Source: VRUE01 sp033856275 (GTDB lineage: Bacteria; Actinomycetota; Thermoleophilia; Solirubrobacterales; 70-9). From it: a stretch of DNA of 64,000 nt. The translations under genes and the position numbers were made by a program. Location: the NCBI GenBank assembly GCA_033856275.1, contig JAWVFJ010000049.1:19885-83884 (forward strand). The letters run 5' to 3'. The notes below the pieces were generated by a model. It saw only the letters and a list, made by a program, of their open reading frames with translations. It was not told the origin of the DNA and ran no database searches. Shown piece after piece: positions 27,374 through 35,512 of this stretch (within the stretch, counting starts at the first letter, position 1; each line of letters opens with the position of its first letter).

Positions 27374-27892
27374 ATGGCCCAAGCGTCAACGATCATCGAT
27401 CTCGCGCGGCTGTCGCTGTCCCACGGCGAGGGGAGGCGCCTCGATGTCCCAGTACGGCTGGAACCGCTAGAGCTGGCGGGCCAGGCCTACGTCTCGCCTG
27501 ACTCCGTGCCGGTGCGGCTCGACGTCTCCCGGCCCAGCGGCGGCTACGCCTTCCGCCTCCGCTTCCCGGTCCGCATCGAGGGGCCCTGCATGCGCTGCCT
27601 GGAGGGTGCCGTGCTGGAGGCTGAGGTCGATGCCCGCGAGGTGGCCCAGGAAAACACCGACGATGAGGAGCTGCTCAGCCCCTATGTCGAGGACGACGAG
27701 CTCGACTTGGGCCGCTGGGCCCATGACGCCGCCATCCTTGCGATCCCAACTCAGTTCTTTTGCCGTCCCGATTGCGCCGGCCTCTGCCCGGTCTGCGGCG
27801 AGTCGCTCAACGATGCCGACCCGGCCGAGCACGAACACGAGACGGAGCCGGACCCCCGCTGGGCAAAGCTCAAGGAGCTGAAGCTGGAGTAG
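27374..27892 (+). CDS. YceD/DUF177 family protein
   Basis: A 172-aa protein of the YceD (DUF177) family, which is almost always encoded just before rpmF and is linked to 23S rRNA or 50S maturation. Motifs are GPCMRCLEGAV and the C-terminal cysteine cluster FCRPDCAGLCPVCGESLN, typical of DUF177. The ATG at 27374 has a GGAGGAG Shine-Dalgarno 7 nt upstream. It is separated from rpmF by family A copy A2. Confidence 0.93.
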   Translation: MAQASTIIDLARLSLSHGEGRRLDVPVRLEPLELAGQAYVSPDSVPVRLDVSRPSGGYAFRLRFPVRIEGPCMRCLEGAVLEAEVDAREVAQENTDDEELLSPYVEDDELDLGRWAHDAAILAIPTQFFCRPDCAGLCPVCGESLNDADPAEHEHETEPDPRWAKLKELKLE

Positions 27893-27904
27893 TGGCAGGG
27901 ATCG

Positions 27905-28016
27905 CGGAGGGTCGGGCACCCCTCCGCACTCAACTTTTTCGGTGGGGCGGCTGGGGCCGTCCGAGATTGGATTGCCGAAAAAGTACAAGCCGTGCAGAGG
28001 GGTGCCCGACCCTCCG
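27905..28016 (+). repeat. Family A 3' inverted-repeat element, copy A2
   Basis: Outer arms 27905-27924 and 27997-28016 pair perfectly over 20 bp, and CGCA-side bases extend the stem past one mismatch. The inner ACTTTTTCGG (27933-27942) pairs with CCGAAAAAGT (27975-27984). It begins 13 nt after the yceD stop. The rpmF -10 hexamer follows 10 nt later, so the element sits between the 3' end of one transcript and the start of the next. Confidence 0.85.
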
Positions 28017-28025
28017 TTGAACCGC

Positions 28026-28031
28026 TACCAT
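28026..28031 (+). promoter_or_regulatory. -10 hexamer TACCAT before rpmF
   Basis: TACCAT 12 nt before the rpmF ATG, identical to the hexamers before rpmB and rplS. Confidence 0.45.
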
Positions 28032-28043
28032 GCGCCACTGCTT

Positions 28044-28256
28044 ATGGCTGTCCCGAAGAAGAGAACTTCCAGTGCGCGTCGAGACAAGCGGCGCGCCAAC
28101 CACAAGGCCGGCAAGGCCCGGCTCAATCAGTGTCCCCGCTGCCACAGCCCGCGATTGCCGCACCGCGTCTGCCCGACCTGCGGTACTTACGCCGGTCGCG
28201 AGGTGATCAAACACCCGATCGCCGAGCCAACGGCGCCTTCCCCAGACGCTGAGTAG
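28044..28256 (+). CDS. rpmF: 50S ribosomal protein L32, zinc-binding form
   Basis: A 70-aa ribosomal protein with the family start MAVPKKRTSSARRDKRRANHK and two zinc pairs, CPRC and CPTC. It has a short acidic/proline C-terminal tail beyond the usual end. The adjacent plsX starts 2 nt after its stop, reproducing the yceD-rpmF-plsX order that links ribosome and lipid synthesis genes across bacteria. Confidence 0.97.
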   Translation: MAVPKKRTSSARRDKRRANHKAGKARLNQCPRCHSPRLPHRVCPTCGTYAGREVIKHPIAEPTAPSPDAE

Positions 28257-28258
28257 CG

Positions 28259-29290
28259 ATGCCGGGAGGCGTCACCGTCGCCCTCGATGGCTTTGGGGCG
28301 GAGCAGGGCTTCGGGACCCTCGCCCAGGGAGCGCGTCTCGCCGTCGTTGACGGGATTCGCCTGCGTGTCTTTGGTCCGCCGGAGGAGCTCGGCTTGGACG
28401 GGACTGAGGGAATTGAGGTCGTGCCCACCTCGGAGTGGATCGCCAACGAGGAGGATCCGGTCACGGCGGTGCGGGCGAAGGCGGATGCCTCCGTCGTTCG
28501 CGCTGCCGTCGACGTCGCCGAGGGCCGTTCAGCCGCGCTGGTCAGTTCCGGCTCGACTGGGGCCACGATGGCCGCGGCAACCTTCCGCCTCAAGCGGATG
28601 AAGGGAGTGCAGCGGCCCGCCCTCGCCGTGCGGCTCCCCGTCCCCGGCAAGCCGGTCCTCTTCCTCGACGTCGGCGCCAACGTCGAGGTGCGCGCGCAGC
28701 ACCTGGTTCAGTTCGCCTTCCTCGGCGCCGCCTTCAGCGAAGCGGTGCTCGGCGTCGAGCGGCCGCGCGTCGGTCTGCTCTCGGTCGGCGAGGAGGCGGG
28801 CAAGGGCCGCGAGGAAGTCGTCGCCGCCAACGAGGTCCTTTCCCTTGCCAAGGGCATCGACTTCGTCGGCAACGTCGAGGGCCGCGACCTGCCGGCCGAT
28901 GCCGCCGACGTCGTCGTCACCGACGGCTTCACCGGCAACGTCTCGCTGAAGCTGATGGAGGGGACCGCGAAGGCCGTCACCGGCGCGATCCGCGGCGCCG
29001 CCCGCTCCAACCCGTTCGCCGCCCTCGGCGGCATCCTGATGCGCCCGGCGCTCGGTGGCCTGCGCCGCGAGCTGCATCCGGACGCCACCGGCGGCGCGAT
29101 CTTGCTCGGCTTGCGCGGGATCGCGGTGGTCGGCCACGGCAGCTCGGGGGCGGAGGGGATTGCCAATGCGATCCGCCTCGCCGCCCGCTGCATCGAGGTC
29201 GACGCCATCGGTCGCACCGCCGAGTTGCTGCGTGAGGGCGGTGCCCGACGCGGCGAGCTCGCCGATCGTGCCGAGGCGAGCGGAGCGTGA
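28259..29290 (+). CDS. plsX: Phosphate acyltransferase PlsX
   Basis: Converts acyl-ACP to acyl-phosphate for phospholipid synthesis; a peripheral membrane enzyme. The 343-aa protein contains VALDGFGAEQG (the usual family start is MDxxGGD, here varied), SSGSTGATMAAATFRLKRMKGVQRPALAV, FLDVGANVEVRAQHLVQFA, GEEAGKGREEV and VVTDGFTGNVSLKLMEG. These cover the phosphotransacetylase-like fold. The first motif departs from MGGD, which may matter for activity. It is followed by acpP and rnc. Confidence 0.94.
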   Translation: MPGGVTVALDGFGAEQGFGTLAQGARLAVVDGIRLRVFGPPEELGLDGTEGIEVVPTSEWIANEEDPVTAVRAKADASVVRAAVDVAEGRSAALVSSGSTGATMAAATFRLKRMKGVQRPALAVRLPVPGKPVLFLDVGANVEVRAQHLVQFAFLGAAFSEAVLGVERPRVGLLSVGEEAGKGREEVVAANEVLSLAKGIDFVGNVEGRDLPADAADVVVTDGFTGNVSLKLMEGTAKAVTGAIRGAARSNPFAALGGILMRPALGGLRRELHPDATGGAILLGLRGIAVVGHGSSGAEGIANAIRLAARCIEVDAIGRTAELLREGGARRGELADRAEASGA

Positions 29291-29380
29291 TAGGAACCCG
29301 GCTGTGAGCGCTCCAATCGGCACGGTGATCGCCGGTCATTCGAATCCGTGGCGATTGGTGCGCGAATGGAAGGTTTTGCC

Positions 29381-29626
29381 ATGAGCCGCGAGGAAGTACT
29401 CAACCTGGTGCGCAACCACCTTGCCGAGGAGCTCGAGTTCGACGCCGCCAAGATCACCGAGGCGAGCCGCTTCAAGGAGGACCTCGACGCCGACTCGCTC
29501 GACCTCTACGAGCTGGTGATGGAGCTGGAGGACACCTACGGGATCTCCGTCTCCGAGGAGCAGGCCGCCAAGATCGCGACCGTCGGCGACGCGGTTGACT
29601 TCGTGCTCGAGCACGCCCCGGCGTGA
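29381..29626 (+). CDS. acpP: Acyl carrier protein
   Basis: Carries growing acyl chains on a phosphopantetheine arm. The 81-aa product from ATG 29381 begins MSREEVLNLVRNHLAEELEF and contains the attachment serine in FKEDLDADSLDLYELVMELE. A GGAAGG Shine-Dalgarno lies 8 nt upstream. Earlier in-frame ATGs (29348, 29366) would give an atypical leader. It is followed after 10 nt by element C. Confidence 0.95.
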   Translation: MSREEVLNLVRNHLAEELEFDAAKITEASRFKEDLDADSLDLYELVMELEDTYGISVSEEQAAKIATVGDAVDFVLEHAPA

Positions 29627-29636
29627 GACGCCAATT

Positions 29637-29717
29637 CCGCCCACTTCCTCTGCTTTTGCGAGCGTCGAAAGAATCAGATATGCATCGCCGCTCGCTTCCG
29701 CGGTCGGAAGTGGGCGG
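29637..29717 (+). repeat. Family C 3' inverted-repeat element
   Basis: Outer arms CCGCCCACTTCC (29637-29648) and GGAAGTGGGCGG (29706-29717) pair perfectly. The inner GCGAGCG (29658-29664) pairs with CGCTCGC (29689-29695). The apical loop holds AATCAGATATGCATCG, which recurs in the priA upstream region. It sits between acpP and rnc, 10 nt after acpP, and ends just before the rnc start. Confidence 0.75.
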
Positions 29718-29728
29718 GTGATTTGGGG

Positions 29729-30400
29729 ATGAGCGATCTTGCGGGCCTGATCGCCGAACTCCCGGAGGATTTGCGCCGCCAGGCGTTGACCCACTCCTCT
29801 TGGAGTGAGGTGCGGGCCGAGTCCTACGAGCGCCTCGCCTACCTCGGCGACAGCGTGCTCGCCCTTGCCGTTGCGCGCCAGTTGATTGAGCGCTTCCCCG
29901 ATGTCGACGCCGGCGGCCTGACCAAGATCCACAACCAGGCGGTCAGCGGCGTCTCCTGCGCGGAGGTCGGGCGCGAGCTGGGTGTGCCGGAGATGCTGCG
30001 CGCCAACGAGCCGGAGAAGATGCCGGTCGGCATTCCGGCCGAGGTTCTGCTCAGCGGCGAGCGGCCCCTGCCGGAGGCGACCGAGGCCCTGATCGGCGCT
30101 TGCTTCCTCGCCTTCGGCTTCGAACGCGTGGCCAGCGCCGTCGCTGCCGCCTTTGAGCCGCGGATCGAGCACGCCGCCGAGACCAGAATCGATTTCAAGT
30201 CGGCGCTGCAGGAGTTGCTCGCGCGCCGGCACCTGCACGTAAGCTACGACGTGAGTGAGGAATCCGGCCCGCCACACCGGCGGACGTTCGCGGTAGCGGC
30301 GATCGTCGATGGCGAACGTGTCGGCCAAGGGGAGGGCCGGAGTAAGAAGGCAGCCGAGCAAGCCGCGGCCGAGCAGGCGTTGAAACGGCTTGGGGATTGA
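29729..30400 (+). CDS. rnc: Ribonuclease III, variant catalytic residues
   Basis: Double-strand-specific endoribonuclease for rRNA and mRNA processing. The 223-aa protein has the nuclease domain (residues 1-150) and a clear dsRNA-binding domain (DFKSALQELLARRHLHVSY, then GEGRSKKAAEQAAAEQAL). The signature box reads ERLAYLGDSVL instead of ERLEFLGDAVL, so the residue equivalent to E. coli Glu41 is Ala. The second metal site reads PEATEALIGA rather than ADAFEALIGA, so Asp114 is replaced by Glu. Glu38, Asp45 and Glu117 equivalents remain. The start is ATG 29729, with TTG 29723 possible. Confidence 0.9.
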   Translation: MSDLAGLIAELPEDLRRQALTHSSWSEVRAESYERLAYLGDSVLALAVARQLIERFPDVDAGGLTKIHNQAVSGVSCAEVGRELGVPEMLRANEPEKMPVGIPAEVLLSGERPLPEATEALIGACFLAFGFERVASAVAAAFEPRIEHAAETRIDFKSALQELLARRHLHVSYDVSEESGPPHRRTFAVAAIVDGERVGQGEGRSKKAAEQAAAEQALKRLGD

Positions 30401-30476
30401 AGTTGATCGTCGCGTCCGACTCGCTCGCGAGGCTTGGCAGCCGAGGGTTTAGAGACCGGGGCCGGAGAGAGAACGC

Positions 30477-32948
30477 ATGTACCTGAGATCGATCGAGATG
30501 AAGGGGTTCAAGTCGTTCCCGGAGCGGGCGAAGTTGGAGTTCTCGCCCGGAGTCAGCGTGATCGTCGGTCCCAACGGCTCGGGCAAGTCGAACATCACCG
30601 ACGCGGTGCTCTGGGCGCTGGGCGAGCAGAGCCCCGGTGCGATCCGCGGGGCCTCGATGCAGGACGTGATCTCGGCCGGCGGCAAGGGCGTCGGCCAGCG
30701 CCGCGCCGCCGAGGTCGAGGTGACGATCGACAACTCCGAGGGGCGTGCCGCGACCGAGCTCTCCGAGATCGCCATCAAGCGCACCCTCGACCGCTCCGGC
30801 GACGGCAGCTATCGCCTCAATGGCGCCCGTTGCCGCCTCGTCGACGTCACCGAGGTGCTCTCCGACACCAACCTCGGCCGCGAGATGCACTCGGTGATCA
30901 GCCAGGGCAGGGTCGAGTCGATCGTCCACTCCAAACCGCGCGAGCGGCGCTTGCTGGTCGAGGAGGCCGCCGGCCTCGGCAAGCACCGCAAACGCCGTCG
31001 CCGCGCCGAACTGAAGCTACGCGCCGCCCGCGATAACCTCGATCGTGCCCTCGACCTCGAGCGCGAGGCCCGCGCCCGCCTGCGCCCGCTCAAGCGCCAG
31101 GCGCAGGCAGCGGAGCTCGGGGCACGGATCGAGCGCGAGGAGCTGGGCCTGCGTGCCCAGCTCGTTGCCGAGGAATTGCGCTTCGGCGCCGATCGTGCCG
31201 CCGCGGCGGAGAAAGCGGCGAGCGAGGCGCGGGCGCAGCGAGCGGCGATCGAGAAGACGCTTGCCGAGGTGAGCGAGAAGCGCCGCGCCGCCGAGGAGCG
31301 CTTCGCCGCCCGCGATCGTGAGCGCACCCAGGCATGGGGCGTGCTGACCAAGCTGCGTGGCGAGCAGCAACGGATCGCGATCCGCGCGACCGGGCTGGCC
31401 GACCGTGAGGGCGAAATCTTCGGCCGGTTGGAGTCGCTGCGCTCCGAGCTCGGCCCGCTGACGCTCGATGTCGGCGGCTCCGAGGCCGCCCCAGGCGAGC
31501 GCGCCCGCAAGCTGGAGGAGGAGCTCGAGGAGATCGACGCAGGGCTCGCCGGCGCCGCTGACGGCCTCACTCGCGCCCGCTCTGCCGAGGCCAGCGAGGC
31601 ATCGCGTCAGGCCGCCCTGGGAGCTGTGCGCAGCGGCGCCGAGCGCGCCACACGCCATGCCCGCCGGGCCGAGGGCCTGCTCGGCGAGCGGGCTCGCGAG
31701 GTCCTGCGCAAGCGGCTCGCGGCCGGCGAGGAGCTGCTCGACGACGTGCGGGCCGTGGCCGCCGCTGCCGCGGCGGCTGAGGCGGCACTCCACACTCGGG
31801 TCGAGCGGATAGAGCAGCGCGTCGTCGGCGACGAGGGCGACAGCGACGAGATCGCCGAGGAGATGCGTGCCTGCTCCCAGCGCGAGTACGAGCTGCAGGC
31901 GCAGATGACCGCCGCCTCGGACCGGCTCACCGAGGTCGAGATCGAGGCGGCGCACCTGGGGGACCGCTGCACCGAGGCGGCCAAGGAGCTGGCGTCGATC
32001 GCCGAGCGGCTCGGCGAGGAGATCGAGGCGACGACTGAGGCGCTGAGCGAGGAGGAGCGGACGGAGATCGATCGGCGCCTCGAACGCCTCGAGCGCCGCC
32101 GCGCCCAGATCGGTCCGGTCAACCCGTTGGCCGAGCGTGAGTACGAGGAGGCGCGCGAGCACGTCGAGTCGCTGCAGGCCCAGCGCGAGGACACCGAGCG
32201 CGGAATGCGCGAGCTCGAGGCGCTGATCCGCGACATCGATCGCGAGATCGAGCGCGCCTTCGAGCAGACCTTCGAGGCGACGGCAAAGAACTTCGAGGAG
32301 ATGGTCGAGCACCTCTTCCCCGGCGGCCGCGGACGCTTGCGCCGAGTCAGCCTGCGTCCGGTTCCCGACCCCAAGGCTGAGAGCGAGGAGTCAACTGGTC
32401 CCGAGGCCGAGGAGGACGAGGAGGGGGAAGAGGAGCGCGAGGAGCTTGGCGTCGAGATCGAGGTCACCCCAGCCGGCAAGTCGACTCGCAAGCTCTCGCT
32501 GCTCTCCGGCGGCGAGAAGTCGTTGGTCGCAATCGCCTTCGTCTTCGCCGTCTTCCTCGCCCGGCCCTGTCCCTTCTACATCCTCGACGAGGTCGAGGCC
32601 GCGCTTGACGATGCCAACATCGACCGCTTCCTACAGCTGATCCGCCGCTTCTCCGACCGCGCCCAGTTCGTCATCGTCACCCACCAGAAACGCACCATGG
32701 ACGCCGCCGACATCCTCTACGGGGTCAGCATGGGCGGCGATGGCGTAACCAAGGTGGTCTCGCGTCGCCTCCCGCGCGAAGTCGAGGAAGACGCCGGTGG
32801 TGGGGAAAGCGCATTGGCGCCGCCGCCTTTCGCCGGCGTCGCCGAAGATGAGTCAGTCGAGGGTGTCGCCGAGGAGAAGGTGGCTCCCGGCCTGATCGGC
32901 GAGCACCCCCCCGCTCCGACCCCGCGCGGGTCCGCCGAAGCCGCGTAG
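30477..32948 (+). CDS. smc: SMC chromosome-condensation ATPase, short form without recognisable hinge
   Basis: Organises chromosomes as an ATP-driven DNA clamp. Head motifs are complete: Walker A GPNGSGKSN (residues 31-39), SVISQGRVESIVHSKPRERR, EEAAGLGKHRKRRRRAE, then C-terminal GPVNPLAEREYEEA, ABC signature LSGGEKSL (about 676) and Walker B YILDEVEAALDD (about 701). The protein is only 823 aa, whereas bacterial SMC is usually about 1150-1200. The stretch from 165 to 620 reads as continuous Glu/Arg/Ala-rich helix with no glycine-patterned hinge domain. An acidic insert (EEDEEGEEERE) lies before the signature, and a Pro/Glu tail of about 80 residues ends the protein. Confidence 0.93.
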   Translation: MYLRSIEMKGFKSFPERAKLEFSPGVSVIVGPNGSGKSNITDAVLWALGEQSPGAIRGASMQDVISAGGKGVGQRRAAEVEVTIDNSEGRAATELSEIAIKRTLDRSGDGSYRLNGARCRLVDVTEVLSDTNLGREMHSVISQGRVESIVHSKPRERRLLVEEAAGLGKHRKRRRRAELKLRAARDNLDRALDLEREARARLRPLKRQAQAAELGARIEREELGLRAQLVAEELRFGADRAAAAEKAASEARAQRAAIEKTLAEVSEKRRAAEERFAARDRERTQAWGVLTKLRGEQQRIAIRATGLADREGEIFGRLESLRSELGPLTLDVGGSEAAPGERARKLEEELEEIDAGLAGAADGLTRARSAEASEASRQAALGAVRSGAERATRHARRAEGLLGERAREVLRKRLAAGEELLDDVRAVAAAAAAAEAALHTRVERIEQRVVGDEGDSDEIAEEMRACSQREYELQAQMTAASDRLTEVEIEAAHLGDRCTEAAKELASIAERLGEEIEATTEALSEEERTEIDRRLERLERRRAQIGPVNPLAEREYEEAREHVESLQAQREDTERGMRELEALIRDIDREIERAFEQTFEATAKNFEEMVEHLFPGGRGRLRRVSLRPVPDPKAESEESTGPEAEEDEEGEEEREELGVEIEVTPAGKSTRKLSLLSGGEKSLVAIAFVFAVFLARPCPFYILDEVEAALDDANIDRFLQLIRRFSDRAQFVIVTHQKRTMDAADILYGVSMGGDGVTKVVSRRLPREVEEDAGGGESALAPPPFAGVAEDESVEGVAEEKVAPGLIGEHPPAPTPRGSAEAA

Positions 32949-33001
32949 TAGGCCCTTTCTCGCTTAAGGAAAACAGAACGTTCCCGGATCGGGGACCGCG
33001 C

Positions 33002-33007
33002 TACGCT
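33002..33007 (+). promoter_or_regulatory. -10 hexamer TACGCT before the WS/DGAT gene
   Basis: TACGCT about 25 nt before the start codon, leaving a short leader that contains the strong Shine-Dalgarno AAAGGAGGG. This is one of the few leadered starts in the window. Confidence 0.4.
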
Positions 33008-33032
33008 CTTCGCGGGGAAGAAAGGAGGGACC

Positions 33033-34514
33033 GTGGCGCAGCGCCATATGGACAGGCTGACGTCGTTCGACACGTCTTTTCTGGCCAACGAGAAGTCCAA
33101 CGGGCACATGGCGATTGGCGCCGTGCTGGTCTGCGACGGCGAGCCGCCAAGTCACGAGGACTTCCTGGCCAGTATTTGCAGTCGCTTGCATCTGCTGCCG
33201 CGGCTTCGCCAGCGCCTTTCCTACCCGCCGCTAGGTCTCGGTCGGCCCTTCTGGGTCGACCACGCCGAGTTCGACGTTCACGAGCACGTCAGTCGCAAGA
33301 AGCTGTCTGCTCCAGGAAGTGAGGAGCAGTTCCGCGCCGTCGTCGCGGAGACTTTCGCGCCACCGCTCGATCGCTCGCGACCGCTTTGGGAACTCTGCCT
33401 CGTCGAGGGCCTGGCGGGCAACCGCTTCGCGATCGTCTACAAGACCCATCACGCCATGGCCGACGGGATCTCCGCCGTCGATATCGGCGTGCTGCTCTTC
33501 GACGTCGAGCCAACCACCGAGCTGGTGCCGGAGCCGGCGCCGTGGGAGCCGAAGCGTGCGCCCTCGCGAATGGGGCTGGTCGGGCAGGCCGTACGGGGGT
33601 TCGGAGGGACCTTCGTGCGCGCCGGGCGCTGGTTGGCCGTCGCCTTCCGTCACCCGCACCGCGCTGGCAAACGCGCCTCCGACGGCATCGCCGGGCTCTG
33701 GGAGGTCACCTGGAACCTCGCCAGGCCGGCGCCGAAGGTGCCGCTCAACGTCGAGATCTCTCCGCACCGTTGTTTCTTTGGCATGCGCTGCGATCTCGAC
33801 GAGTTCAAAGAGATCAAGAAAGTTCTTGGCGGCACCGTCAACGACGTCTCGCTGGCGGTGACGGCCGGGGCGCTGCGCAGCTGGATGCTCGATCGCGGCT
33901 TGGAGACCGACGGTATCGAGCTGCAGGCCTTGGTGCCGGTCTCGATCCGGACCGAAGACCAGCACGGCGAGTTGGGCAACAAGCTGACGGCGATGCGGGC
34001 ACCGCTGCCGGTCGGCATCGCCGATCCGGCTGAGCGCCTGCGTTTTATTTCCGGCGCGATGAACGATCTGAAGGCCTCCAAGCAACCGCTCGGCGCCGAG
34101 GCGATCTGGGGCCTCAACGACTGGTTTCGCGACTTCGCCCCGCCATTGCTGCTCGGCCCCACCGCGGCGATCAACTTCTCGACCCGGCTCTTCAACCTGC
34201 TCGTCACCAACTTCCCGGGGCCGCAGATCCCCTTCTACGTGCGTGGCCGCGAGCTGGTCGAGGTCTATCCGGTCGGTTTCCTCGCCCGCCGCCACGCACT
34301 GGCGATCGCGATCATCAGCTACAACGGTGCGATCGGCTTCGGCTTGCTCGGCGATCGCGAGTCGATGGGTGACATCGAGCGCATCGGCGCCTACATCGAG
34401 ACAGCCGTAGCGGAGCTCCGCGCCGCCGCCGGGATAGCCTCCCCGGTCGATGGCGACGAGTTGGCAGGAGATTCTCGACCTTGGGCAGCGAGCAGCCGCT
34501 CCGGCCTCGCCTGA
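33033..34514 (+). CDS. Wax ester synthase/diacylglycerol acyltransferase (WS/DGAT)
   Basis: Makes wax esters or triacylglycerol from acyl-CoA at the membrane. The 493-aa protein carries the acyltransferase motif HHAMADG (THHAMADGISAVD, about residue 145), MDRLTSFDTSFL at its start, and the C-terminal NFPGPQIPFYVRG and GLLGDRESMGD typical of the family. The start GTG 33033 has AAAGGAGGG just upstream. It lies between smc and ftsY, where most bacteria have no gene, and its last 65 nt overlap ftsY in another frame. Confidence 0.92.
   Translation: MAQRHMDRLTSFDTSFLANEKSNGHMAIGAVLVCDGEPPSHEDFLASICSRLHLLPRLRQRLSYPPLGLGRPFWVDHAEFDVHEHVSRKKLSAPGSEEQFRAVVAETFAPPLDRSRPLWELCLVEGLAGNRFAIVYKTHHAMADGISAVDIGVLLFDVEPTTELVPEPAPWEPKRAPSRMGLVGQAVRGFGGTFVRAGRWLAVAFRHPHRAGKRASDGIAGLWEVTWNLARPAPKVPLNVEISPHRCFFGMRCDLDEFKEIKKVLGGTVNDVSLAVTAGALRSWMLDRGLETDGIELQALVPVSIRTEDQHGELGNKLTAMRAPLPVGIADPAERLRFISGAMNDLKASKQPLGAEAIWGLNDWFRDFAPPLLLGPTAAINFSTRLFNLLVTNFPGPQIPFYVRGRELVEVYPVGFLARRHALAIAIISYNGAIGFGLLGDRESMGDIERIGAYIETAVAELRAAAGIASPVDGDELAGDSRPWAASSRSGLA
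34435..34440 (+). promoter_or_regulatory. -10 hexamer TAGCCT before ftsY
   Basis: TAnnnT hexamer inside the end of the acyltransferase gene, 9 nt before the ftsY ATG. Confidence 0.4.
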
Positions 34515-35451
34515 GGCCGACGCCGAAACCGAACGCCGCGGCGTCTTTCGCCGCCTGCGCGAGAGCCTCTCCAAGAGTCGCCAGGCGCTCACCGAGGAGA
34601 TCTCGGCCAGCTTCTTCGACCGCATCGACGAGGAGACTTGGGAGCGCCTTGAGGAGGCGCTGATCCTCGCCGATGCCGGCGCCCCAACCACGGCCAAGGT
34701 CGTCGAACGCCTCGAGCACGAGGTCGAGGCGGGCAATGTCCCGGCCGATGGCGAGGCGGTGCAGGCGCGCCTGATCGAGATCCTCGCCGAGGTCGCCGCC
34801 ACGGCGCGAACGCCAATTGACCTCAGTGGCGAGCCCGCGGTCCTCTTGATGGTCGGTGTCAACGGCACCGGAAAGACGACGACGATCGGCAAGATCGCCT
34901 GGCACCTCTCGAAGGAATTCGGCCTCTCCGTGGTCCTCGCCGCCGGTGACACCTACCGTGCGGCTGCCGCCGAGCAACTGGCCGAGTGGGCGCACCGGGC
35001 GGGTGCTGAACTGGTCCGCTCCGAGGAGGGCGCCGACCCCGGTGCCGTCGCCTACGACGCGGTCGAAGCGGCGCGCGCCCGCGACGCCGACGTCGTCATC
35101 GTCGACACGGCCGGCCGCCTGCATACGCAGAGCAACCTGATGGACGAGCTGGCGAAGGTGCGGCGGGTAATCGCCAAGCAGCTCCCCGGCGCCCCGCACG
35201 AGACACTGCTCTCGATCGACGCCACGACCGGCCAGAACGGCCTGCGCCAGGCGAAGGTCTTCGCCGAGGCGGCCGAGGTCGATGGCGTCGTCCTGACCAA
35301 GCTCGACGGCACCGCCAAGGGTGGCATCGTCCTCGCCATCGCCGACGACCTCGGCATCCCGGTCAAGCTGATCGGCACCGGCGAGACGCTCGAGGACCTG
35401 CGTCCCTTCGACCCCACCGACTTCGCCAACGCCCTCCTCTCCGAGGGCTGA
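34450..35451 (+). CDS. ftsY: Signal recognition particle receptor FtsY
   Basis: SRP receptor GTPase that docks ribosome-nascent chains at the membrane. The 333-aa protein has an N domain (residues 30-105, RRLRESLSKSRQALTEEI), then the G domain: GVNGTGKTTTIGKIA (G1), DTYRAAAAEQL, DTAGRLHTQSNLMDEL (G3) and TKLDGTAKGG (G4). GIPVKLIGTGETLEDLRPFD closes it. The acidic A domain is very short. The start ATG 34450 follows a TAGCCT box. It is immediately upstream of ffh, so receptor and SRP GTPase are paired. Confidence 0.96.
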   Translation: MATSWQEILDLGQRAAAPASPEADAETERRGVFRRLRESLSKSRQALTEEISASFFDRIDEETWERLEEALILADAGAPTTAKVVERLEHEVEAGNVPADGEAVQARLIEILAEVAATARTPIDLSGEPAVLLMVGVNGTGKTTTIGKIAWHLSKEFGLSVVLAAGDTYRAAAAEQLAEWAHRAGAELVRSEEGADPGAVAYDAVEAARARDADVVIVDTAGRLHTQSNLMDELAKVRRVIAKQLPGAPHETLLSIDATTGQNGLRQAKVFAEAAEVDGVVLTKLDGTAKGGIVLAIADDLGIPVKLIGTGETLEDLRPFDPTDFANALLSEG

Positions 35452-35493
35452 CTTCGCCTTTAGTTCCGCATAGCGGAACAAAGTGCAAAGTCA
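35449..35493 (+). terminator. Stem-loop overlapping the ftsY stop
   Basis: The inner stem GTTCCGC-ATA-GCGGAAC (35463-35479) is perfect. The outer bases TGACTT (35449-35454, including the stop codon) pair with AAGTCA (35488-35493), with partly matching bases between. It lies entirely between the ftsY end and the ffh -10 box. A terminator or 3'-end structure is inferred; there is no T-tract. Confidence 0.55.
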
Positions 35494-35499
35494 GTTCCC

Positions 35500-35505
35500 T
35501 AAGCT
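35500..35505 (+). promoter_or_regulatory. -10 hexamer TAAGCT before ffh
   Basis: TAAGCT ends 7 nt before GTG 35513. It decides for that start over the GTG at 35483. Confidence 0.5.
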
Positions 35506-35512
35506 CAGCCTG

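Noticed and set aside
26715..28016. Minus-strand frames beginning MYFFGNP inside family A elements
   Set aside because: The identical N terminus in several frames arises only because the repeat core contains CAT-like and open sequence. They read on as antisense of real genes.
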